Positions 1 to 5,207 of a stretch of DNA of 5,207 bases are shown in pieces (within the stretch, counting starts at the first letter, position 1; each line of letters opens with the position of its first letter). Position numbers and translations under genes: made by a program. Origin of the DNA: Desulfobacterales bacterium (GTDB lineage: Bacteria > Desulfobacterota > Desulfobulbia > Desulfobulbales > Desulfocapsaceae); the NCBI GenBank assembly GCA_013042695.1, contig JABDPQ010000557.1, positions 1-5,207 on the forward strand, given 5' to 3'. The notes beneath the pieces were generated by a model that was not told the DNA's origin, ran no database searches, and saw nothing but the letters and a program-made list of their open reading frames with translations.

Positions 1-353
1 AGATTCACCTCAAGGATTGATCTGTAAACAGACCACGAACAGTATTGTCTGTTCTCAGCTGAGGCAAGGAGTGTGCATACCGTCTAAAGGGTAATTCTTT
101 TCGTACGTCAGACAAGAACTTCAAATGAAAAAACAGCTCTTTATAATTCCGATAACGTTCTGATTTACAAATATCTTCAGGTAAAATTACAATCTTATTG
201 GCTTAAAAATTATCTCAAAAGAATAACCATTTAGTTGACAGGCTTCTTCTCTTAGCTTCTCGTCTAAAAGACCAGATAAGCTTTAAAGCACTGCGCAGGT
301 AACGCTTTTTGATCTGCTTTAAAAGACCCCAAAAATGATTATTCAAAGAAACA
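1..353. other. gene-free AT-rich stretch at left edge
   Basis: I see no gene with a start codon and ribosome binding site here. One minus-strand frame is open for 65 codons (202 down to 8, then TGA at 5-7). It has no ATG or GTG start and is preceded in frame by TAA (203-205) and TGA (215-217). Upstream of those stops the same frame is open again as far as the 3' end of the neighbouring lipoprotein gene. A short plus-strand frame is open from the window edge to TAA at 92-94 (30 codons), so the tail of a gene to the left cannot be excluded. Decayed coding sequence or ordinary intergenic DNA are both possible. Confidence 0.5.
21..63. repeat. cluster of three short inverted repeats
   Basis: Three dyads lie within 43 bases. 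TCTGT-AA-ACAGA is at 21-32. GAACAG-6 nt-CTGTTC is at 37-54. The perfect 10-mer CTCAGCTGAG is at 54-63. An alternative 7-bp stem pairs AACAGAC (27-33) with GTCTGTT (47-53), so the single-stranded form could switch between hairpins. None of the spacings matches an SOS box that I know (CTGT-N8-ACAG or GAAC-N4-GTTC). It could be an operator, a transcript-end structure of a gene to the left, or chance. Confidence 0.4.
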
Positions 354-998
354 CTACAACAGAGCGTTTTTCTTCAAATCACCGGTAAAAAGATGCACCA
401 GTTCTTCGATATATTTCTTCGTCATTGTTGGATCGGTAGATTCTGATCGGACCGCCCAAACCAGTTTTCCGGTTTCCACATCATAGAGGTTGGCCTCAAG
501 CGAAACGGTAGTCACTTTGACGGTATACCCCGGTGTATAAACTTCACGATAGGCCATCGGGTAATACCCGTGAATGCCACCATAATAAGGATCGGCAAAA
601 ACGGAGACTCTCTGGGGTGGTCTATAGTGTTCTTTGGTATTCGTTCCAAGGTGCCTGGTAATAATTACGGATCGTGCACCCGCCTCTTTTACCGCTGCAT
701 CGATGGCTTCCTGTTCAGGCTTAATATCAGGCTGTGATAGGGTATAGCTTGGAACTGCCTGCACTCCCTCAGCTCCAAGCTTAGCTGAAAAAGTATCTTC
801 AAAAAGACGTTTGATCGTTTCATCCTTGGTGACTGCAATGATGAGTACATCCTGAAGTATCTTTTGTCTTCCGTATGAAACATCATGCCAGGTGGCGGTG
901 AGGCGAGAAGTTCCACAGGATGAGAGCAGAAGAAGCATACATAATGAAATGGCCGTAATAATCGTGTGCCTCTGAGGCACAAATAAGGAAGCACTCAT
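354..998 (-). CDS. uncharacterised outer-envelope lipoprotein
   Basis: A predicted lipoprotein of 214 residues. I chose the ATG at 996-998 because AGGAG lies seven bases upstream. The in-frame ATG at 1029-1031, 11 codons further out, has no Shine-Dalgarno sequence and would place a less typical stretch before the signal peptide. The signal peptide runs over residues 1-27: a short polar start with one Arg and one His, then a hydrophobic core. It ends in a lipobox L-S-S-C, making Cys28 the lipidation site. The mature part is mixed alpha/beta. A strand segment (VLIIAVTKD, about 51-59) is followed by a helix and by a second strand (ARSVIITRHLG). Next comes a Tyr/Gly/Pro-rich stretch (about 136-158) and a C-terminal 'LYDVETGKLVW' motif that resembles the closing strand of envelope lipoproteins of the TolB-N or DUF4136 kind. 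I do not recognise a named family. It is transcribed divergently from the DUF2237 gene. Confidence 0.85.
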   Translation of the reverse strand: MSASLFVPQRHTIITAISLCMLLLLSSCGTSRLTATWHDVSYGRQKILQDVLIIAVTKDETIKRLFEDTFSAKLGAEGVQAVPSYTLSQPDIKPEQEAIDAAVKEAGARSVIITRHLGTNTKEHYRPPQRVSVFADPYYGGIHGYYPMAYREVYTPGYTVKVTTVSLEANLYDVETGKLVWAVRSESTDPTMTKKYIEELVHLFTGDLKKNALL

Positions 999-1037
999 GG
1001 ATAAACTCCTGACAGAGGTTAAAATCAACATATGGCT

Positions 1038-1065
1038 ACTATAGACACTCCATACGTATCCGCAA
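1038..1065 (-). promoter_or_regulatory. candidate sigma-70 promoter of the lipoprotein gene
   Basis: Read on the minus strand, TATAGT (1038-1043) matches the -10 consensus at five of six positions. TTGCGG (1060-1065) is a weak -35 with 16 bases between them. Transcription would start near 1031, giving a leader of roughly 30 bases that contains the AGGAG of the lipoprotein gene. The 8-bp palindrome ATACGTAT (1052-1059) lies inside the spacer and could bind a regulator. On the plus strand, TACAAT at 1186-1191 and at 1201-1206 are possible -10 boxes for the divergent DUF2237 gene, but I see no convincing -35 for either. Confidence 0.35.
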
Positions 1066-1232
1066 ACCCGCAGATTGAAACTGATAATCAGGGAAGTAAT
1101 TCATGCAAAGTGTAAAAAAATCAAGCAAAGATAACGTTATATTCTTGTCCTGCGGCAGGTGCTGATTAAAATATAGATAGAAAAATACAATAGAGATGAA
1201 TACAATCGACCTATTCTTTTCAGGAGACGTAT

Positions 1233-1610
1233 ATGACAGAGCATAAGAATGTACTCGGTACACCACTGGAAGTCTGTAGTCTCGACCCATTAACCGGTTT
1301 TACTCGGGATGGTTCCTGCAAGGTAACAGAAGAAGATATCGGTATTCATGGTGTTTGTGTAGAAGTATCAGACGAATTCCTGGAGTTCTCGAAACGTCAA
1401 GGGAACGATCTTTCAACACCATCGCCATTATACGGCTTTGCCGGTCTTAAGCATGGCGATCGCTGGTGTCTCTGCGCCCCTCGATGGAGAGAAGCATTGG
1501 ACCATGGTGTTGCTCCTCCCGTCAATCTGCGTGCCACACACGAAATTGCCCTAAATTATGCACCGCTTGATGAACTGTTAAAACACGCTATGGAAGATGA
1601 ACACCACTAG
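1233..1610 (+). CDS. DUF2237 family protein
   Basis: A 125-residue soluble protein of the widespread DUF2237 family, whose biochemical role is not established as far as I know. The family pattern is visible along the whole length. An N-terminal 'NVLGTPLEVC' (6-15) is followed by 'TGFTRDGSC' (21-29) and 'GIHGVCVEV' (37-45). Then come 'GNDLSTP' (57-63), 'GDRWCLCAPRW' (75-85) and 'GVAPPVNLRATHE' (92-104). Five cysteines (15, 29, 42, 79, 81) fall in the conserved motifs, and with the conserved His, Asp and Trp they suggest a metal or redox site; that is inference. The length is normal for the family. The ATG is preceded by AGGAG six bases upstream. There is no signal peptide or membrane segment. 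The gene diverges from the lipoprotein and converges with the anchored protein at 1691, so it appears monocistronic. Confidence 0.93.
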   Translation: MTEHKNVLGTPLEVCSLDPLTGFTRDGSCKVTEEDIGIHGVCVEVSDEFLEFSKRQGNDLSTPSPLYGFAGLKHGDRWCLCAPRWREALDHGVAPPVNLRATHEIALNYAPLDELLKHAMEDEHH

Positions 1611-1690
1611 CTCATACATGATTCTGGTCAGATAAAAGATAGGGCAATAGGCCTGCAGCGATATTTTGTATATGATTGGAAATCTTCTGA

Positions 1691-2395
1691 CTACTCTTTG
1701 AGTTGAATTTTTAAAAACCCTTCAACCACAGATATGGATTCCACTCCATCTCCAAAGGTTTTCCAAAACCCATCATCTCCTCCAAACTCACTGACAAGAT
1801 CGAGATTCTTGATTCCACCCAACCAGGCATTTGGCATCGGTACCCCCATGAGGCTGACTCCCTTTAGCTTTATTACCGGCCGTTGGCTGTGGTAGCCAAA
1901 TTCTGCCCCGGCTTTAATTTTCAGTGTTCTGCCGCCAAGCATCGGGAAATCGGGGTCAAGCGGAATAAGCAATTTGATACTGACCATATTCTCAGCCAGA
2001 TCGATAGCCAACTTTTCGGCAAGATCAGTATTTTTTGCCACCATTGCGTTTAATTCTCGCTCAGTAAAATTAATTTCCCTGGATACTCCCGCTTCAGTAT
2101 ATTTTTCCGGTTTAAGGCTGCCGTCCTTCTCATATTCGTCCTCTGTCGATTCTGCCTCTGGCTCCCCCTTCCCACTGAATCCTTCGAATAGAGCTAGCTT
2201 CGTGCTCAGCTGCTGTTCTTCCTTATCAGTAAGAACGACAGGTTTAAACGGCCCAGGAAACAGGAAAATCTTGATCACAAAAGCGGTGGCAACAATGGCT
2301 ATAAACATTGAGGCAAGTACCATTGCCAGTACCTGCATACCAGTGAATCCACCTTTTACCTTTTTTTCCTGGTAACTTTGTATTTCTTCCACCAT
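1691..2395 (-). CDS. membrane-anchored protein of unknown function
   Basis: A 234-residue protein with one N-terminal membrane anchor. Residues 1-19 are charged and presumably cytoplasmic, about 21-46 form a hydrophobic helix ending in 'FLFPGPFKP', and the rest should face the periplasm. After the anchor comes an acidic low-complexity linker (about 75-95, rich in Glu, Asp and Ser). The folded domain starts near 'REINFTERELNAMVAKNTDLAEKL' (106-129). It continues with beta-rich segments such as 'IPLDPDFPMLGG' (144-155) and 'GVSLMGVPMPNAWLGG' (179-194), and ends in an amphipathic strand at 'GFLKIQLKE'. 'Do not place a bound amphiphile' repeats of this general kind occur in YpmS/DUF2140 and LmeA/DUF2993 lipid-binding-like proteins, so such a fold is possible but not shown. 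GAGGA lies eight bases before the ATG. It lies 206 bases downstream of the phosphofructokinase gene on the same strand and may have its own promoter. Confidence 0.85.
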   Translation of the reverse strand: MVEEIQSYQEKKVKGGFTGMQVLAMVLASMFIAIVATAFVIKIFLFPGPFKPVVLTDKEEQQLSTKLALFEGFSGKGEPEAESTEDEYEKDGSLKPEKYTEAGVSREINFTERELNAMVAKNTDLAEKLAIDLAENMVSIKLLIPLDPDFPMLGGRTLKIKAGAEFGYHSQRPVIKLKGVSLMGVPMPNAWLGGIKNLDLVSEFGGDDGFWKTFGDGVESISVVEGFLKIQLKE

Positions 2396-2585
2396 AGAAA
2401 GAATCCTCGTCTTTATTTCTCAGTATAAATTGGGGCAAAAAACTGCTCAGGTGTATCGAAGAATTTGCATTTTCACTCAAGGTAATCGATTAATCCTATA
2501 TAAAACAAAGAAATTGTCATAGAACAATGTCACACCGAGATATCGGCAAAATATGATCGAGGAACTATTGGGCAGCAATTTAGTT
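2396..2585 (-). other. leader region between pfk and the anchored-protein gene
   Basis: This stretch is AT-rich and non-coding. Read on the minus strand it contains TATACT (plus 2423-2428 region) and a TATATAGG-like box further upstream, each a possible -10, but neither has a good -35. The perfect 10-mer palindrome TAATCGATTA lies at 2483-2492. I find no terminator with a T-run, so read-through from the phosphofructokinase gene is possible. Confidence 0.35.
2483..2492. repeat. perfect palindrome TAATCGATTA
   Basis: A 10-base self-complementary sequence lies about 90 bases upstream of the anchored-protein start, a position where an operator for that gene could sit. It is short and AT-rich, so chance is quite possible. 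Confidence 0.25.
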
Positions 2586-2620
2586 CACCTGCATAGTGGG
2601 GTTAATCCCCCAAACAGGTG
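2586..2620 (-). terminator. hairpin spanning the pfk stop codon
   Basis: Two nested stems pair across the end of the phosphofructokinase gene: CACCTG (2586-2591) with CAGGTG (2615-2620), and GGGG (2598-2601) with CCCC (2607-2610). The TAA stop is in the apical loop (2602-2606). No run of T follows on the minus strand, so it is not a classical intrinsic terminator. It could act as a 3' stabilising or pausing structure. Confidence 0.35.
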
Positions 2621-3732
2621 CCTACACTTCTCGCACTGGTTACCCAGCTGTGTTCCAGGGGAACTGTTTTTCTTTTTCCAACAACATCTTCCAACGGTAT
2701 CGGCTCTGCAGAATCACCTCGCAGAGCAATCATAACTCCTGAGATCCCCTCTTCAATATAGCGGACACAGGCACTGCCAAGTTTAGTCGCCAACACCCTG
2801 TCGGTTGCAGAGGGCGTTCCACCCCGCTGAAGGTACCCCAATATAGTCAGCCGGGATTCCAGCCCGGTCATATCTTCCAATTGTCGGGAAAGTCGTAAGG
2901 TATGGGTCGATCTCATTTTTTTAAATTCGCCATACAAATCCTGTGCTGTTCTTTTATCCTGAAGATCGCCCTTTTCTTTTGCTTTACGCTTCTTTCTTTG
3001 GAGTTTATTGAGACGATCCAGCTCTGCAAGCGATAACGCTCCTTCAGCAACGACAACTATGCTGAAATTGTAGCCACGCTGCTTCCGGTGGCGAATTGCC
3101 TTGGCAACCATTTCAGCATCATAAGCAATCTCAGGAATAAGGATGACATCTGCGCCGCTGGCAATGCCAGCTCCAAGTGCAAGCCAACCGGCATTATGCC
3201 CCATTACCTCCACAACAATGATTCGATGGTGACTATGCGCTGTTGAGTGTAATCGATCAATTGCCTCGGTAGCAATTTCCATTGCCGTATCAAAACCGAA
3301 GGTTACGTCTGTTCCTTCGACATCGTTATCAATCGTTTTGGGCAAGGTTAGAATAGTAAGACCGCGTTGAGCTAAGCGATACGCATTCTTAAGTGTTCCG
3401 CCACCACCAATACAAACCAGGGCATCAAGGTTATGTCGATAATAGTTGTCGCAGATTACCTCTGTCATATCCATCAGCTCACCGCCGACCGGCATCTTAT
3501 GAGGCTTATCTCTGCTGGTTCCAAGAATTGTCCCCCCATGGGTTAAAATAGAAGACAACGTCGAACGCTCCAGGCGCATGATGCGATTTTCCATCAGACC
3601 GCGAAAACCATCTCTAAAACCGACGACGTCCATTCTTCCGGTATCCATGGCTGATTTGCCTATCGCCCGAATTGCTGCGTTCAGCCCTGGACTATCACCG
3701 CCTGCTGTCAATATGCCGATATGTTTGTTCAT
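2602..3732 (-). CDS. pfkA: 6-phosphofructokinase (ATP- or PPi-dependent)
   Basis: Phosphorylates fructose 6-phosphate to fructose 1,6-bisphosphate in the cytoplasm; 376 residues. I use the ATG at 3730-3732, giving 'MNKHIGILTAGGDSPG', the usual family start. A TTG 15 codons further out (3775-3777) is the only upstream option. Neither has a strong Shine-Dalgarno sequence. Motifs in order: GGDSPG (11-16), GTSR (71-74), GGGGT (109-113), PKTIDND (131-137) with the catalytic-base Asp135, MGHNAG (177-182), AEGA (229-232), LQRGGTPSATDRVLATKLG (301-319) and a C-terminal ARSVGTCLGD. The site matching E. coli Asp103 (GGDGS) is Gly111. The sites matching Gly104 and Gly124 are Gly112 and Lys132, a combination seen in the group III / mixed-substrate PFKs, so the phosphoryl donor cannot be read with certainty. 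A Lys/Arg-rich insert (about 240-261) follows AEGA. It lies 97 bases downstream of the permease gene, same strand. Confidence 0.93.
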   Translation of the reverse strand: MNKHIGILTAGGDSPGLNAAIRAIGKSAMDTGRMDVVGFRDGFRGLMENRIMRLERSTLSSILTHGGTILGTSRDKPHKMPVGGELMDMTEVICDNYYRHNLDALVCIGGGGTLKNAYRLAQRGLTILTLPKTIDNDVEGTDVTFGFDTAMEIATEAIDRLHSTAHSHHRIIVVEVMGHNAGWLALGAGIASGADVILIPEIAYDAEMVAKAIRHRKQRGYNFSIVVVAEGALSLAELDRLNKLQRKKRKAKEKGDLQDKRTAQDLYGEFKKMRSTHTLRLSRQLEDMTGLESRLTILGYLQRGGTPSATDRVLATKLGSACVRYIEEGISGVMIALRGDSAEPIPLEDVVGKRKTVPLEHSWVTSARSVGTCLGD

Positions 3733-3784
3733 GGTAATTTTCTTGTATTGATCGGGAGGATCTAAATAGATTGGCAAATCTTTT

Positions 3785-3800
3785 GGTGATGGATATCACC
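3785..3800. repeat. inverted repeat GGTGAT-GGAT-ATCACC
   Basis: Six-base arms around a four-base spacer lie in the 97-base gap between the permease stop and the phosphofructokinase start, about 53 bases upstream of the latter. No T-run follows on either strand, so a terminator is unlikely. An operator or leader hairpin for the phosphofructokinase gene is possible. Confidence 0.3.
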
Positions 3801-3829
3801 TGAATACTGAACTGATTTAATCAAGGTTA

Positions 3830-4984
3830 TCACTTCTGTTTACTATGTTGCTTGTGATGTTTGTAATACCTGGCAGGCTTCAACTCTGGGTAGCCAGATA
3901 TATATCTTGGTTGCTCTCTGGGCGGGCACTTCTTTTTAAATCGCCTGACAACGTGCCCCAGAGAAACAATAATAAGCAGAATAGTAGAGCCCACCTTAAC
4001 CGAGTATGGCATGAACTCACGAGCTTCTTGTATAATCACCTTCGGCTCAATTGCTAAATAGTGGTAAAGTTCATCTAACCCGAGCCCAAATAAGATTGAT
4101 ACAACTGCAATGACAACCAGGTAACGAAGGGTTCCCATCTTCCCGAGAATTTGTATGAGAACAGAAAGCGACGTCATATTCGTAGCCGGACCTGCCAATA
4201 AAAAAACCAGCACTGCCCCGGGACTGACACCCTTAAGCAGAAGTGCTGCAGCTATGGGTGTTGAGGCGGTAGCACAGATGTACACCGGCATGCCGACCAT
4301 CAGCATTGCCAGCATTGAAACTATTCCACCGCCTAGCATCATCGTAGTGAGATCTTCTGGAATGATAACGGTTATTATTCCGGCAAGCAGCAATCCAGCA
4401 AAAAACCAGAAAACGATATCCCCCCAGACATCTCCAAAAGCATACCTCACTCCCTCTGATAGTTTATCTCGAATGGTGTTCCCTGATTTTTCCGGCGGGC
4501 AAGTCTGTTCCTGACCATCATCTCTTGTTTGGATATTGGCAGAAATTCCATTTACATTTTGCTTCTCGGAGTCATAAGAAATACTGTTTTCCAAAACTCC
4601 TGCGCTCAAACCGGTGACGAATGCTGCAAGCGGCCTGACAACGGTCATTATTGGATCAAGCAGGGCGTAAGTTATAGCTATTGAATCTACTCCTGACTCA
4701 GGTGTGGTAACAAGAAATGAGGCCAGGGCTCCTTTGTTTGCACCCTGCCTTTTAAAAGATGCTGCCGCCGGCAGCACTCCGCAAGATCAAAGCGGCAAAG
4801 GAATACCAAAAAATGATGCCTTGACAACGGATGAATACCGTCCTTTGCTGAGATGTCTGGAAATAAAATCTTGATTTATGTATATCTTTATGAATCCTGC
4901 AGCAAGAATTCCGATAATGATATATGGCGATGAATCAAGAAGAATTCTCCAAATTTCTAAAATTATTTCAATGATATTATCCAT
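3830..4984 (-). CDS. ArsP/DUF318-type permease, selenocysteine-containing (UGA at 4787-4789)
   Basis: A polytopic inner-membrane permease of the DUF318 (PF03773) family, which includes the organoarsenical exporter ArsP. It is 384 residues long if UGA at codon 66 is read as selenocysteine. Start: ATG at 4982-4984 ('MDNIIEIILEIW', usual for the family); a GTG three codons upstream is the alternative. Before the UGA: first membrane helix (about 19-37), then 'FFGIPLPL' (58-65). After it, in the same frame: 'SCGVLPAAASFKRQG' (67-81), 'TPESGVDSI' (94-102), a soluble loop (about 132-185), further helices, the second signature 'GMPVYICATASTPIAAAL' (231-248), 'LAGPATN' (263-269), a last helix (about 330-346), and a basic tail with HHKQH (376-380). 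Relatives have 'PLCSCG', so U66 replaces exactly the first Cys. Other cysteines: 68, 162, 237, 353. Ends TGA-TAA. It starts 16 bases after the metal-sensor gene, suggesting one operon. A nonsense mutation or a sequencing error is the alternative. Confidence 0.87.
4760..4776 (-). promoter_or_regulatory. candidate bacterial SECIS hairpin
   Basis: On the minus strand TGCTGCC-GGC-GGCAGCA forms a perfect 7-bp stem with a GG-starting loop. It begins 10 bases after the UGA (4787-4789), and the loop begins 17 bases after it. Known bacterial SECIS elements lie within the coding region just after the UGA and carry a G in the first two loop positions. The E. coli fdhF hairpin starts 11 bases after its UGA. 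The element encodes V70-A75, so codon choice here (GTG CTG CCG GCG GCA GCA) is compatible with both roles. I see no clear equivalent of the bulged U of fdhF. Confidence 0.75.
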
Positions 4985-5000
4985 TTTCAACACTATTTAG

Positions 5001-5207
5001 CTACTCGGCGACATGTGCCTGAGCAATACTGATAAGCTCAGTAACATGGTTGTCAACAAGGCGGTAATAAAGGACTTGCCCATCTCTTCTGTTTTTTACC
5101 AGGTTCATGTTACGCAGCAGACGCATCTGATGACTTGCAGCTGATTCACTTACTTCCAAAAGAGCAGCAAGATCGCAAACACACATCTCCTGAGCGCTGA
5201 GCGCCAT
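5001..5207 (-). CDS. ArsR-family metal sensor, CadC/SmtB-like (5' end cut off)
   Basis: The C-terminal 68 residues of an ArsR/SmtB-family winged-helix repressor. The gene runs off the right edge, and the Met at the edge is most likely an internal residue ('..MALSAQE..'), not the start. In the visible order: 'EMCVCDLA' (7-14) carries the alpha-3 Cys pair (C9, C11) used by ArsR and CadC. 'SESAASHQMRLLRNMNLV' (20-37) is the DNA-recognition helix region. 'RRDGQVLYYRL' (40-50) is the beta-wing. 'DNHVTELISIAQAHVAE' (52-68) has the D-x-H-x10-H-x2-E spacing of the alpha-5 zinc site of SmtB and CadC. Both classical sites therefore seem present, which points to Zn/Cd/Pb-type or As(III) sensing. Family members leave DNA when the metal binds and normally repress their own operon. 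The stop is 16 bases upstream of the permease ATG. The promoter and operator must lie outside the window. Confidence 0.92.
   Translation of the reverse strand: MALSAQEMCVCDLAALLEVSESAASHQMRLLRNMNLVKNRRDGQVLYYRLVDNHVTELISIAQAHVAE

Noticed and set aside
215..217. Second UGA-selenocysteine candidate in the left-edge frame
   Set aside because: A TAA follows in frame three codons later, there is no recognisable protein family, and no cysteine motif is seen.
1039..1290. Minus-strand 83-codon ORF between the divergent genes
   Set aside because: It overlaps the start and ribosome binding site of the well-supported DUF2237 gene, and its composition is typical of random AT-rich DNA.
1627..1691. Inverted repeat GTCAGA...TCTGAC between the two convergent gene ends as a shared terminator
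   Set aside because: The arms are separated by about 40 bases, need a 4-base bulge to extend, and are not followed by a T-run.
1974..2375. Plus-strand 133-codon ORF
   Set aside because: It is the antisense shadow of the anchored-protein gene, Ser-rich, with no recognisable features.
2553..2735. Plus-strand 60-codon ORF
   Set aside because: It lies largely antisense to the 3' end of the phosphofructokinase gene, without a ribosome binding site or family features.
4155..4514. Plus-strand 119-codon ORF
   Set aside because: It is the antisense shadow of the permease, and its Ser/Pro/Ile-rich content mirrors the opposite strand.
3830..4777. Independent gene starting at GTG 4775-4777 (second half of the permease)
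   Set aside because: The GTG is Val70 of the family motif 'CSCGV' and has no ribosome binding site of its own. The upstream ORF supplies the missing N-terminal helix in the same frame, so one gene read through UGA is the better explanation.

Overview
The window looks like a piece of chromosome from a Gram-negative bacterium of moderate G+C content. The layout suggests a Desulfobacterota (deltaproteobacterial) relative, but this is inference from three things: an apparent selenocysteine codon, a 'PKTIDND'-type phosphofructokinase, and the general style of the lipoprotein and anchored-protein sequences. No rRNA, tRNA, CRISPR or recognisable mobile element is present.

Layout, left to right. Positions 1-353 hold no gene I can support. 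This stretch is AT-rich, has a cluster of short palindromes near the left edge, and carries two stop-interrupted open stretches in one minus-strand frame that could be gene remains. Positions 354-998 (minus) encode a small uncharacterised lipoprotein, diverging from a DUF2237 protein at 1233-1610 (plus). That gene converges with 1691-2395 (minus), a membrane-anchored protein of unknown function. Upstream of it on the same strand is a 6-phosphofructokinase (2602-3732, minus), with a hairpin spanning its stop codon.

The right end is the important part: a minus-strand pair made of a CadC/SmtB-like ArsR-family metal sensor (5001-5207, cut by the window edge) and, 16 bases downstream, an ArsP/DUF318-type permease (3830-4984). 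A standard translation splits the permease into two ORFs because of an in-frame TGA at 4787-4789. The two halves are in the same frame with nothing missing between them. The TGA sits exactly where the family has the first cysteine of its conserved 'PLCSCG' motif. Ten bases after it lies a perfect 7-bp hairpin with a GG-starting loop, placed like a bacterial SECIS element. I therefore annotate one 384-residue selenoprotein permease with Sec66.

Working model: the sensor responds to a thiophilic metal or metalloid and controls a permease whose substrate path or redox site contains a selenol beside a thiol (U-S-C). The phosphofructokinase and the genes to its left look like ordinary chromosomal neighbours with no evident link to metal handling.
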